A DNA stretch of 21,309 nucleotides from Massilia sp. (GTDB taxonomy: Bacteria > Pseudomonadota > Gammaproteobacteria > Burkholderiales > Burkholderiaceae_D). The stretch is taken from NCBI GenBank assembly GCA_003520365.1, contig DOUW01000059.1, positions 440 to 21,748 on the forward strand, written 5' to 3'. The number at the start of each line of letters is the position of its first letter. Within the stretch, counting starts at the first letter, position 1. Made by a program: the position numbers and the translations under genes. Shown piece after piece: positions 7,901-15,559 of this stretch. The notes beneath the pieces are model-generated. The model was given only the letters and a program-made list of their open reading frames with translations, searched no databases and had not been told where the DNA came from.

Positions 7901-8564
7901 GGCCGTGCTGGTGCAGATGCCGCAGAGCCTGGAGACCGTCATCAAGAAGCGCGTCGAATTCCTGACCGGCTACCAGGACGCGGCCTATGCCGGCGTGTAT
8001 GCGGAGCTGGTCGAGAAGGTGCGCGCGGCCGAAAGCGCCGCTGGCCTCGGCAACAAGCTGTCGACCGCCGTGGCCAAGTACTACTTCAAGCTGATGGCCT
8101 ACAAGGACGAGTACGAAGTGGCGCGCCTGTACACCGACGGCCGCTTCCTCGAGCAGGTCAAATCCCAGTTCGAAGGCGACGTCAAACTGAAGTTCAACCT
8201 GGCCCCGCCGCTGTTCGCGAAGAAGAACGCCAAGGGCGAACTGGTGAAGCAGGAGTTCTGCTCGTGGATGATGGGCGCCTTCAAGCTGCTGGCGAAATTG
8301 AAAGGCCTGCGCGGCGGCGCCTTCGACGTGTTCGGCTACACGGCCGAGCGCAAGATGGAGCGCGCCCTGATCGCGGAATACCGCCAGATGATCGAAGCCC
8401 TCCTGCCGACCCTGAACGGCGCCTCGCATGCCGACGCCGTCGCGCTGGCCAGCCTGCCGGAGCAGATCCGCGGCTTCGGCCACGTGAAGGAGAAGGCGGT
8501 CGAGAACTTCCGTCTGCGCAAGGCGGAGCTGCTCAGCGGCAACGTCAAGAAACGCGCTGCGTAA
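4995..8564 (+). CDS. Indolepyruvate ferredoxin oxidoreductase, single-chain (fused alpha-gamma) form
   Basis: This enzyme oxidatively decarboxylates aryl-pyruvates (indolepyruvate, phenylpyruvate) to the acyl-CoA with thiamine diphosphate and iron-sulfur clusters, in aromatic amino acid breakdown. The protein is 1189 residues, the usual length of the fused proteobacterial form. The order seen is: pyrimidine-binding region (AGFVSGYRGSPLGGLDETLW); CSGC at 468-471 at the start of the TPP-binding domain (GIGCHVMA, then NLGDGTYFHSGY and NITYKILYNDAVAMTGGQP); a ferredoxin-like cysteine cluster (C671, C674, C677, C683, then C704, C710, C715); and a C-terminal gamma domain (NGIGGTGVITVGALMGMA). The ATG at 4995 follows GGAG by six bases. 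A TTG reading 12 bases earlier would include that site. It is probably a single-gene transcript. Confidence 0.93.
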   Translation: MPDTVAPREPAQDYTSRLNNAALTAVTLDDKYTAKTGNIFLSGIQALVRLPMMQRERDAAAGLDTAGFVSGYRGSPLGGLDETLWKAKKHLEANHVQFVPGVNEDLAATAVWGTQTVDLIGPAKYDGVFAMWYGKGPGVDRCGDVFKHMNHAGTSKNGGVLLVAGDDHGAYSSTLPHQSDHIFSACMIPVLYPCNVQEYLDLGVHGWAMSRFSGCAVAFKALADTVESSASVDANPHRVQVKLPQDFVMPEGGLNTKLSSVPLGQQARAQEALMQDYKIYAALAYARENKLNHTTIDSPNAKLGIIASGKSYLDVLEALEELGIDETMAAKVGLRLFKVAMIWPLEPEGVREFAQGLEEILVVEEKRQVVEYQLKEQLYNWRDDVRPHIIGKFDDKGEWVAPRGDWLLPPKADFSVAQVARVIAGRIARLVEDGATRDLIKARLAFLDAKDAVLQKAITTPFRPAFYCSGCPHNTSTKVPDGSFALAGIGCHVMATSIYPEMNKLTTHMGGEGAPWIGQAAFSKVPHVFQNLGDGTYFHSGYLAVRAAVSAKVNITYKILYNDAVAMTGGQPVDGITSVPHIAQQMAAEGVKRIALVTEDLSRYEDRSALPAIVTLHDRKEMDAIQRELRELPGVSVIIYDQTCAAEKRRRRKKGEFPDLPKRMVINEAVCEGCGDCGVQSNCVSILPKETEFGRKRQIDQSSCNKDYSCAKGFCPSFVTVEGGTLKKSKAGVSKSDDDGWGALPEPVLPSVEHPYNILINGIGGTGVITVGALMGMAAHLEGKGASVLDMTGMSQKNGSVTSHVKIAMSPQRLRAQRIATGEADLILGCDMLTTGAADAVSKMRPGRTLAIVNLHEQPTGTFAQNADWQFPAEDVRGLIVEAVGGLDGADFIDATKLATALMGDSIATNLFLMGYAWQKGRIPLTEAALLRAIELNGVAVASNKKSFLWGRRAAVDFKRVEKTATPTQAVLVQMPQSLETVIKKRVEFLTGYQDAAYAGVYAELVEKVRAAESAAGLGNKLSTAVAKYYFKLMAYKDEYEVARLYTDGRFLEQVKSQFEGDVKLKFNLAPPLFAKKNAKGELVKQEFCSWMMGAFKLLAKLKGLRGGAFDVFGYTAERKMERALIAEYRQMIEALLPTLNGASHADAVALASLPEQIRGFGHVKEKAVENFRLRKAELLSGNVKKRAA

Positions 8565-8578
8565 TCGTTGACGTTGTA

Positions 8579-8647
8579 CCGCGTGGGTACAAGTACCCAC
8601 CCTACAAAACCTGGGTTTTCGTAGGGTGGGCTCTTGAGCCTACGCGG
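8579..8647. repeat. REP-like extragenic palindrome pair (two inverted 27-bp units)
   Basis: Unit A (8579-8605) begins CCGCGTGGGTAC and ends CCACCCTAC. Unit B (8621-8647) begins GTAGGGTGGG and ends CTACGCGG. They are inverted copies, with 22 of 27 positions identical when one is reverse-complemented. Each unit also contains its own small palindrome (GGGTAC-AA-GTACCC in A, GGCTC-TT-GAGCC in B), and four of the five differences are paired so that the inner palindrome survives. The 15-base centre itself reads AAAACC-TG-GGTTTT. It lies between two same-strand genes. No long T run follows. Confidence 0.75.
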
Positions 8648-8680
8648 TCTCACCGTTTGATCGCCCCCACACCTCATACT

Positions 8681-8700
8681 TGACGTTAACGTTAACGTCA
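8681..8700. promoter_or_regulatory. Perfect 20-bp palindromic operator candidate upstream of icmF
   Basis: TGACGTTAACGTTAACGTCA is identical to its own reverse complement and lies 50 bases before the icmF start. A TTGACG promoter-like hexamer (8680-8685) is built into its left edge and TATACC follows at 8701-8706. The 15-base spacing is short for a sigma-70 promoter, so the core promoter is uncertain. The ACGT-rich form resembles, from memory, the palindromes assigned to MerR-family regulators of branched-chain amino acid breakdown (LiuR type). That link is inference. Confidence 0.6.
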
Positions 8701-8749
8701 TATACCGTACAAATCGAACCTGTCCGCTTCCGATTCCAGAAGGAACACC

Positions 8750-11700
8750 ATGAACGACATCACCCCCGCCGCCAAGCTCGACCTGCCTGAGCAGCCGAAG
8801 CTGGCCAACAAGGTGCGCTTCGTCACCGCCGCCTCCCTGTTCGATGGCCACGACGCCTCGATCAACATCATGCGCCGCATCCTGCAATCGAACGGCGTCG
8901 AGGTCATCCACCTCGGCCACAACCGCTCGGTCGACGAAGTCGTCACCGCGGCGCTGGCCGAAGACGTGCAAGGCATCGCCATCTCCAGCTACCAGGGTGG
9001 CCACGTCGAGTACTTCAAGTACATGATCGACCTGCTCAAGGCACGCGGCGGCGCCCACATCAAGGTCTTCGGCGGCGGCGGCGGCGTCATCGTCCCGTCC
9101 GAGATCGAGGAACTGCACGCCTATGGCGTCGCGCGCATCTTCAGCCCGGAAGACGGCCAGCGCATGGGCCTGGTCGGCATGATCCGCTCGATGATCGAAG
9201 CCTGCGACGTCGATTTGTCGACCTATGCCCCGACCTCGATCGACGCTTTGCGCGCGGGCGACATCGCCGAGCGCCACCGTCCGCTGGCCCAGTTGATCAC
9301 CGCCCTGGAGAACGGCAAGGCCGACGAAGGCCTGCGCAAGCAGGTGCTGGAAGCGGCCGACACGCTGAAAGTGCCGGCGCTCGGCATCACCGGCACCGGC
9401 GGCGCCGGTAAATCGTCGCTGACCGATGAACTCATTCGCCGCATCCGCCTCGACCAGAACGACCGCCTGAACATCGCGGTGATCTCGATCGACCCGTCGC
9501 GCCGCAAGTCGGGCGGCGCCCTGCTGGGCGACCGCATCCGCATGAACGCGATCAATCCGTGGAATGGCCAGGCGCGCGTCTTCATGCGTTCGCTGGCGAC
9601 CCGCGAAGCCGGTTCGGAAATCTCGCATGCACTGCCGGACGTGATCGCCGCCTGCAAGGTCGCCGGCTTCGATTTAGTGATCGTCGAAACCTCGGGCATT
9701 GGACAGGGCGACGCCGCCATCGTGCCGCACGTCGACGCTTCGATGTACGTGATGACCCCGGAATTCGGTGCCGCCTCGCAGCTCGAAAAAATCGACATGC
9801 TCGACTTCGCCGATTTTATTGCGATCAACAAGTTCGATCGCAAGGGCGCCCAGGACGCGCTGCGCGACGTCGCGAAACAGTACCAGCGCAACCGCGAACT
9901 GTGGTCGCAAAGCCCGGACGAGATGCCGGTGTTCGGCACCCAGGCCTCGCGCTTCAACGACGACGGCGTCACCGCCCTCTACCACGGCCTGCTGCCGAAG
10001 CTGGCGGAACTCGGCCTGCAGGTCGAGCCGTCGAAACTGGCCGCGCCATCCTTGCGGGCGTCGAGCGGCAAGAACGTGATCGTGCCGCCGGCCCGTGCGC
10101 GCTACCTGGCCGAAATCGCCGACACCGTGCGCGGCTACCACAAGAACACCGCGAAACAGGTCAAATTGGCGCGCGAACGCCAGCAGCTGGTTGAGACCAA
10201 GCGCATGCTGGCGGCCGCCAACCGCGAAGTGGTGCTGGACGACCTGATCACCGAGCGCGAGAACGCGATGGACGGCGGCGCCAAAAAGCTGCTGGCCATG
10301 TGGCCGGACATGCAGGCCGCCTACGCCGGCGACGACTACGTCGTCAAAATCCGCGACAAGGAAATTCGCACCAAATTGGTGCAAAAAACGCTGTCCGGCA
10401 CCACCATCCGTAAAGTCGCCCTGCCGAAGTTCGAAGACCACGGCGAGATCCTGCGCTTCCTGATGCTGGAAAACGTGCCGGGCTCCTTCCCGTTCACGGC
10501 CGGCGTGTTCGCTTTTAAACGCGAAGGCGAAGACCCGACCCGCATGTTCGCCGGCGAAGGCGACGCCTTCCGCACGAACAAGCGCTTCAAGCTGGTCTCG
10601 ACCGGCATGGACGCCAAGCGCCTGTCGACCGCCTTCGACTCGGTGACCCTGTACGGCGCCGACCCGGCGCTGCGCCCGGACATCTACGGCAAGGTCGGCA
10701 ACTCGGGCGTCTCGATCGCGACCCTGGACGACATGAAGGTGCTGTACGACGGCTTCGACCTGTGCAGCCCGTCGACCTCGGTCTCGATGACGATCAACGG
10801 CCCGGCGCCGACCATCCTCGCCATGTTCATGAACACGGCGATCGACCAGCAGATCGACAAGTTTGTAGCGGATAACGGTCGCCAGCCGACCGCCGACGAA
10901 GCGGCCAAGATCAAGGAATGGGTGCTGGCCAACGTGCGCGGCACGGTGCAGGCCGACATCCTGAAGGAAGACCAGGGCCAGAACACCTGCATCTTCTCGA
11001 CCGAGTTCTCGCTGAAGGTGATGGGCGACATCCAGGAATATTTTGTCCACCACCAGGTGCGCAACTTCTACTCGGTGTCGATCTCGGGCTACCACATCGC
11101 CGAAGCCGGCGCGAACCCGATCTCGCAGCTCGCCTTCACGCTGTCGAACGGTTTCACCTTTGTCGAAGCCTACCTGGCGCGCGGCATGCACATCGACGAC
11201 TTCGCACCGAACCTGTCGTTCTTCTTCTCGAACGGCATGGATCCGGAATACACGGTGCTGGGCCGCGTGGCGCGCCGCATCTGGGCCGTCGCGATGCGCG
11301 ACAAGTACGGCGCCAACGACCGTTCGCAGAAGCTGAAGTACCACGTCCAGACCTCGGGCCGTTCGCTGCACGCGCAGGAGATCGACTTCAACGACATCCG
11401 CACCACGCTGCAGGCGCTGATCGCGATCTACGACAACTGCAACTCGCTGCACACCAACGCCTACGACGAGGCGATCACCACGCCGACCGACGAATCCGTG
11501 CGGCGCGCCCTGGCGATCCAGCTGATCATCAACCGCGAATGGGGTCTCGCCAAGAACGAAAACCCGAACCAGGGCGCCTTCATCATCGACGAGCTGACGG
11601 ATCTGGTCGAGGAAGCGGTGCTGCAGGAGTTCGAGCGCATCGCCGAGCGCGGCGGCGTGCTGGGCGCGATGGAAACCGGCTACCAGCGCGGCAAGATCCA

Positions 11701-12037
11701 GGAAGAGTCGATGCTGTACGAGCACAAGAAGCACGACGGCTCGCTGCCGATCATCGGCGTGAACACCTTCCGCAATCCAAAGGGCGCCGGCGCCCCGGCC
11801 ACGATCGAACTGGCCCGTTCGACCGACGACGAGAAGCAGTCGCAACTGAAGCGCCTGGAAGACTTCCACCAGCGCCACGCCAACCAGGCGCCGGCCGCCC
11901 TGGCCGCCCTGCAGCAGGCCGCGATCGACAACCAGAACGTGTTCGAGAAGCTGATGGATGCCGTGCGCGTCTGCTCGCTGGGCCAGATCACCACCGCCCT
12001 GTTCGAGGTGGGCGGGCAGTATCGCCGCAACATGTAA
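8750..12037 (+). CDS. icmF: Fused isobutyryl-CoA mutase IcmF (B12-dependent, with GTPase chaperone domain)
   Basis: IcmF interconverts isobutyryl-CoA and n-butyryl-CoA with adenosylcobalamin, linking valine and short branched acyl-CoA catabolism to beta-oxidation. The 1095-residue length is right for the fusion. Domains in order are: a cobalamin-binding domain (about 20-150) with FDGHDAS at 31-37, where H34 is the expected cobalt ligand, and a glycine run [11 protein letters not shown]; a MeaI-type GTPase chaperone (about 205-430) with Walker A GTGGAGKS at 215-222; a linker; and a mutase barrel (about 560-1095) containing the SFPFTAGVF region expected in IcmF near the acyl-CoA site. The ATG follows AAGGA by about six bases. 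It is followed by its own strong terminator. Regulation is probably through the palindrome just upstream. Confidence 0.95.
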   Translation: MNDITPAAKLDLPEQPKLANKVRFVTAASLFDGHDASINIMRRILQSNGVEVIHLGHNRSVDEVVTAALAEDVQGIAISSYQGGHVEYFKYMIDLLKARGGAHIKVFGGGGGVIVPSEIEELHAYGVARIFSPEDGQRMGLVGMIRSMIEACDVDLSTYAPTSIDALRAGDIAERHRPLAQLITALENGKADEGLRKQVLEAADTLKVPALGITGTGGAGKSSLTDELIRRIRLDQNDRLNIAVISIDPSRRKSGGALLGDRIRMNAINPWNGQARVFMRSLATREAGSEISHALPDVIAACKVAGFDLVIVETSGIGQGDAAIVPHVDASMYVMTPEFGAASQLEKIDMLDFADFIAINKFDRKGAQDALRDVAKQYQRNRELWSQSPDEMPVFGTQASRFNDDGVTALYHGLLPKLAELGLQVEPSKLAAPSLRASSGKNVIVPPARARYLAEIADTVRGYHKNTAKQVKLARERQQLVETKRMLAAANREVVLDDLITERENAMDGGAKKLLAMWPDMQAAYAGDDYVVKIRDKEIRTKLVQKTLSGTTIRKVALPKFEDHGEILRFLMLENVPGSFPFTAGVFAFKREGEDPTRMFAGEGDAFRTNKRFKLVSTGMDAKRLSTAFDSVTLYGADPALRPDIYGKVGNSGVSIATLDDMKVLYDGFDLCSPSTSVSMTINGPAPTILAMFMNTAIDQQIDKFVADNGRQPTADEAAKIKEWVLANVRGTVQADILKEDQGQNTCIFSTEFSLKVMGDIQEYFVHHQVRNFYSVSISGYHIAEAGANPISQLAFTLSNGFTFVEAYLARGMHIDDFAPNLSFFFSNGMDPEYTVLGRVARRIWAVAMRDKYGANDRSQKLKYHVQTSGRSLHAQEIDFNDIRTTLQALIAIYDNCNSLHTNAYDEAITTPTDESVRRALAIQLIINREWGLAKNENPNQGAFIIDELTDLVEEAVLQEFERIAERGGVLGAMETGYQRGKIQEESMLYEHKKHDGSLPIIGVNTFRNPKGAGAPATIELARSTDDEKQSQLKRLEDFHQRHANQAPAALAALQQAAIDNQNVFEKLMDAVRVCSLGQITTALFEVGGQYRRNM

Positions 12038-12057
12038 GGCCAGCGCCTTGCTGCCGG

Positions 12058-12085
12058 CCGGCGCCTTCGGGCGCCGGTTTTTTTT
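12058..12085 (+). terminator. Intrinsic terminator of icmF
   Basis: CCGGCGCC, loop TTCG and GGCGCCGG form a perfect 8-bp stem with a stable tetraloop, followed by eight T (12078-12085). It starts 20 bases past the icmF stop codon. Confidence 0.95.
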
Positions 12086-12172
12086 GCGCCTGATGAAGGC
12101 GCGCACCAGTCCCGTGGCCACTGCCGCGCCGCCTCCCCTACAATGGCTTCACCACTACCTTCGGAGCCACGC

Positions 12173-12484
12173 ATGCCGATCAAGCCCGAACACCTTGCGG
12201 AAATGATGCGCGAAGTCGAGCAGGAAGACCCGATCGATTTCGCCGATTTGCCCTTTGCCGAGGACGAGCTGCGCCAGCTGGTGGCGACCCACCTGTGCGA
12301 AATGGCCGCGGCAATGGAAAACTTCAGCACCGAGGATCGCCTGATGACCCTGCTTGCGGTATCGGCCAAGCTGGTGCTGGAAAACCTGGTGCTGCATGTG
12401 CAGTTGCTGCGCCGGCACGGGTTGCCGGTCGGCGACAATGTCGAGGCCCTGCTGAGCCGCCTGCGCAAGGGGGAGGCCGAATGA
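12173..12484 (+). CDS. Small conserved-looking protein of unknown function
   Basis: I do not recognise this 103-residue protein. It is acidic at the N-terminus (EVEQEDPIDFADLPFAEDEL), then probably all-helical, with an amphipathic segment around LLAVSAKLVLENLVLHVQLL and a basic tail. It has no signal peptide and no convincing membrane segment. The start is well supported: GGAG six bases before the ATG at 12173, and a TACAAT -10-like hexamer at 12139-12144. Codon use matches its neighbours. It lies between the icmF terminator and prsT, so it probably starts its own transcript, and it may share regulation with prsT. Confidence 0.7.
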   Translation: MPIKPEHLAEMMREVEQEDPIDFADLPFAEDELRQLVATHLCEMAAAMENFSTEDRLMTLLAVSAKLVLENLVLHVQLLRRHGLPVGDNVEALLSRLRKGEAE

Positions 12485-12529
12485 TCCGCTGCCGCGTGAA
12501 CCCGGCCGTCAGGAAAACCTGTCCAAAAA

Positions 12530-12557
12530 GAAATCGCGTGTATGCAACAGCGATTTC
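12530..12557. repeat. Inverted repeat in the prsT upstream region
   Basis: GAAATCGC (12530-12537) and GCGATTTC (12550-12557) are exact reverse complements. The stem extends inward by TGT/ACA past one bulged G, leaving a five-base loop. It sits 100-127 bases before the prsT start. No T tract follows, so an operator or a leader structure is more likely than a terminator. Confidence 0.5.
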
Positions 12558-12656
12558 CATTGTGCGGGATACAAGCCATTCCTTGAGGTATTATTGTTAG
12601 TGAGGAAACTCGTCGGCCGGATTCCGGACGGCGTCAGCACACACCCTGAGGAACCC

Positions 12657-15431
12657 ATGTCCCGTAAAGTCTCCAAGATCAAACTCACCACCGCCGTCGT
12701 GACGAGCGCGCTGCTGCTGGCCGGCCTGGGCGGTTGCAGCCGCGACGAATCGACCGCTACCCTGCTCGCCGAGGCCAAGCAGTACCAGCAGAAAGGCGAC
12801 CAGAAGGCCGCCCTGATCCAGCTGAAGAACGCAGTGGCAAAGAGCCCCGAGGACGTCGAGGCGCGCCTGGCGCTCGGCACCCTGTATGTCGAGACCGGCG
12901 ATCCGGTCTCGGCCGAGAAGGAATTGCGCCGCGCCGCCGGCCTGGGCGGCGCCAGCGAACGCGTGCTGCCGGAACTGGCGCGCGCCCTGCAGGCGCAAGG
13001 CAAGTTCAAGGAATCGCTCGACGAGCTCAAGCCCGAGCTGGTTGCCAAGTCGGCGCCGCTGCTGGCCTTGCGCGGCGACTCCCTGCTGGCCCAGAACCAG
13101 CAGGCCGAGGCCAAGAAATCGTATGAAGCGGCGCTGGCGCTGCAGCCGAACAGCGGCGCCGCGCTGATGGGGCTCGCACGCCACGCGCTGGTGACCCGCG
13201 ACGGCGAAGCCGCCGAGCGCTACGCCGCCGAGGCGACCACCAAGGATGCGAACAATCCCGAAGTCTGGATGTTCCGCGGCGGCATGCTGCGCGCCACCGG
13301 CAAGCCGGACGAGGCCCTCGCCGCGTTCGACAAGGTGCTGGCGCTGCGTCCGCAGGACCGCAATGCCAACGTCGAAAAGGCCTACATCCGCGTCGAGCAG
13401 GGCAAGTACGCCGAAGCGCGCGCCGAGATCGAAGCGGGCCGCAAGGCCGCGCCGAACAGCCTGAGCGTGCTCCACGCCCAGGCGCTGGTCGACTACACCG
13501 AAGGCAAATACCCGGCCGCGCGCGAATCGCTGCAGAAGATCCTCAAGAGCGCGCCGGAACACCTGCCGAGCATCCTGCTGGCCGGCGCGGTCGAGCTGAA
13601 CCTGGGTTCGAACGGCCAGGCCGAGGCCTACCTGCGCAAGTACCTGGCGGCCGATCCGAACAACCTGTACGCGCGCAAGCTGCTGGCCCAGGCCCTGCTC
13701 AAGGGTGCGCAGCCGGGCGACGCGGTCGCCGCGCTGGCGCCGGCCCTGGACAACACCAACGACCCGCAGCTGCTGGCCCTGGCCGGCGAGTCCTACATGC
13801 AGGCGCGCGACTTCGGCAAGGCCACCGCGCTGTTCGAGAAGGCCGCCAAGCTGGCGCCGGACGCCGCCGTGCTGCATACCTCGCTCGGCCTGTCGCGCCT
13901 GAGCCAGGGCGACAACGCCAAGGCCATCGACGAACTCGAGCGCGCTGCCGCACTCGATCCGAAATCGCCGCGCGCGCTGACCGCCCTGGTCCAGGCCGAA
14001 CTCGGCCTGAAGCACTACGACAAGGCGCTGGCCGCCGTCGCCAAGCTCGAGCAGGCGCAGCCGGACAACCCGCAGACCCAGAACCTGAAGGCCTCGGTGC
14101 ACCTGGCCAAGGGCGACGTGCCGGCCGCGCGCGCCGCCTTCGAGAAAGCGCTGCAGCTGCAGCCGACCTTCTTCCCGGCCGCCGCCAACCTGGCCCAGCT
14201 CGACCTGCGCGAACAGAAGCCGGAAGCCGCCCGCAAGCGTTTCGAAACGGTGCTGGAGAAGGACAAGAAGAACTTCGGCGCGATGGCCGCGCTGGCCGAC
14301 CTGGCCATGCTGCAGCAGAAGCCCGAGGAAGCGACGACCTGGCTGGAAAAGGCGCAAGCCGAGAACCCGGATGCGATTCCGGCCGTGCTGAAGCTGGGCA
14401 CCCACTACCTGGCCACCAAGCAGGAAGCGAAGGCGCTGACGCTGGCGCGCAAGTTCCAGGCCTCGAACCCGTCCAGCCCGGACCTGCTCGACCTGCTCGG
14501 CCAGGCCCAACTGGCCAACAACGACGCGCAAGGAGCGCTCGACAGCTACAGCAAGCTGGTCAACGTGCTGCCGAAATCGGCCCTGGCGCAGATGCGCCTG
14601 GCCAACGCTCATCTGGAGCTGAAGAACGACAGCGCCGCCGCCGAAGCGCTCAAGCGCGCGGTCGCACTGCAGCCGGACCTGCTGCAGGCACGCGTGCTCC
14701 AGGCCAACCTGGCGATGCGCCGCGGCCGCCACGACGAGGCGCTGGCGATGGCGCGCGACCTGCAGCAGAAGACCCCGGGTTCGCCGGTCGGCTTCCTGCT
14801 CGAGGGTGACCTGCAGCAGACGCTGAAGAAGCCGGAACTGGCCGTGGCCGCCTACGACAAGGCGCTCGCGATCACCAAGTCGGGCGCGGTCCTGATGCGC
14901 AGCGCCGAGACCCTGCGCAAGATGGGCAAGACCAAGGAAGCGCAGCAGCGCATCGCGACCTGGGCCAAGCAGAATCCGGAAGACGCGACGGTCCAGATGT
15001 ACCTGGCCGAGTCGCACATGGCCGAGAAGCAGTTCAAGCCGGCCATCGCCATCCTCGAAGCCCTGGTCAAGCGCCAGCCGAACAACGGCGCGGCGCTGAA
15101 CAACCTGGCCTGGGCCTACCAGCAGGAAAAGGATCCGCGCGCGCTGGCCACCGCCGAGCAGGCCTACAAGATCGCGTCGAACAATGCTTCGGTCCTGGAC
15201 ACGCTGGGCTGGATGCTGGTGGAACAGGGCAATGTCGAACGCGGCCTGCCGCTGCTGCAAAAAGCGGTCGGCAGTAATCCGAATGCGCCCGAGATCCGTT
15301 ATCACCTGGCGGTCGGACTGCATAAATCCGGCGACAAGAATGGCGCGCGCAAGGAACTCGAAACCCTGCTCGCCCAGAACAAGCCCTTCGCCCAGCTGGA
15401 CGAAGCGCGTTCGTTGCTAAAAACCCTATAA
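12657..15431 (+). CDS. prsT: PEP-CTERM system TPR-repeat lipoprotein PrsT
   Basis: PrsT is a very large tetratricopeptide lipoprotein that marks PEP-CTERM/exosortase and exopolysaccharide loci; its exact biochemical role is not settled. The protein is 924 residues, as usual for the family. It has a basic N-terminus, a hydrophobic segment and a lipobox ending at C27 (LLLAGLGGC), so it should be exported and lipid-anchored. The rest, from about residue 35, is a near-continuous array of 34-residue TPR units, seen in repeats such as GDQKAALIQLKNAVAKSP and GKPDEALAAFDKVLALRPQD. The start at 12657 follows GAGGAA closely. An in-frame ATG-less extension from 12594 lacks a signal-like start. The downstream acyltransferase cassette is on the same strand. 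Confidence 0.92.
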   Translation: MSRKVSKIKLTTAVVTSALLLAGLGGCSRDESTATLLAEAKQYQQKGDQKAALIQLKNAVAKSPEDVEARLALGTLYVETGDPVSAEKELRRAAGLGGASERVLPELARALQAQGKFKESLDELKPELVAKSAPLLALRGDSLLAQNQQAEAKKSYEAALALQPNSGAALMGLARHALVTRDGEAAERYAAEATTKDANNPEVWMFRGGMLRATGKPDEALAAFDKVLALRPQDRNANVEKAYIRVEQGKYAEARAEIEAGRKAAPNSLSVLHAQALVDYTEGKYPAARESLQKILKSAPEHLPSILLAGAVELNLGSNGQAEAYLRKYLAADPNNLYARKLLAQALLKGAQPGDAVAALAPALDNTNDPQLLALAGESYMQARDFGKATALFEKAAKLAPDAAVLHTSLGLSRLSQGDNAKAIDELERAAALDPKSPRALTALVQAELGLKHYDKALAAVAKLEQAQPDNPQTQNLKASVHLAKGDVPAARAAFEKALQLQPTFFPAAANLAQLDLREQKPEAARKRFETVLEKDKKNFGAMAALADLAMLQQKPEEATTWLEKAQAENPDAIPAVLKLGTHYLATKQEAKALTLARKFQASNPSSPDLLDLLGQAQLANNDAQGALDSYSKLVNVLPKSALAQMRLANAHLELKNDSAAAEALKRAVALQPDLLQARVLQANLAMRRGRHDEALAMARDLQQKTPGSPVGFLLEGDLQQTLKKPELAVAAYDKALAITKSGAVLMRSAETLRKMGKTKEAQQRIATWAKQNPEDATVQMYLAESHMAEKQFKPAIAILEALVKRQPNNGAALNNLAWAYQQEKDPRALATAEQAYKIASNNASVLDTLGWMLVEQGNVERGLPLLQKAVGSNPNAPEIRYHLAVGLHKSGDKNGARKELETLLAQNKPFAQLDEARSLLKTL

Positions 15432-15466
15432 AGCTCTACTATTCCAGCAGAATAAAACCGACAGGA

Positions 15467-15498
15467 CCGCGCTGTTTCCGGCATCGGAATGAGCGCGG
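15467..15498 (+). other. Structured hairpin 1 between prsT and the acyltransferase gene
   Basis: CCGCGCT pairs with AGCGCGG (outer 7 bp) and TTCCG pairs with CGGAA (inner 5 bp). They are separated by a symmetric GT/TG internal loop and closed by the tetraloop GCAT. No T tract follows. Confidence 0.55.
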
Positions 15499-15514
15499 CA
15501 TTGGGCCAAAACGG

Positions 15515-15540
15515 GGCGCCGCCGATGCAACGGCGGCGCC
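15515..15540 (+). other. Structured hairpin 2 between prsT and the acyltransferase gene
   Basis: GGCGCCGCCG and CGGCGGCGCC form a perfect 10-bp stem with loop ATGCAA. It ends 19 bases before the acyltransferase start codon and lacks a T tract, so it is not an obvious intrinsic terminator. It could slow ribosome access, protect a 3' end or act as an attenuator. Confidence 0.6.
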
Positions 15541-15559
15541 GCAAAACGAGGTGTCCGCG

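Noticed and set aside
5061..8600. 1179-codon minus-strand open frame opposite the indolepyruvate oxidoreductase
   Set aside because: A GC-rich antisense shadow: low-complexity His/Arg/Gln/Val composition, no domain, and it lies opposite a clearly conserved gene.
8579..8647. REP-like pair read as an intrinsic terminator of the oxidoreductase gene
   Set aside because: No T tract follows either arm; it may still stop transcription by another route, but the sequence does not show that.
9674..12121. 815-codon minus-strand open frame opposite icmF
   Set aside because: Same shadow effect; no recognisable motif or ribosome binding site, and it crosses the icmF terminator.
12481..12600. 39-codon frame overlapping the small unknown gene's stop as ATGA
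   Set aside because: It contains the prsT-upstream inverted repeat, has atypical codons and no protein-like features; probably chance.
12597..15323. 908-codon minus-strand open frame opposite prsT
   Set aside because: A shadow of the repetitive TPR gene; its repeats mirror the TPR codons on the other strand.
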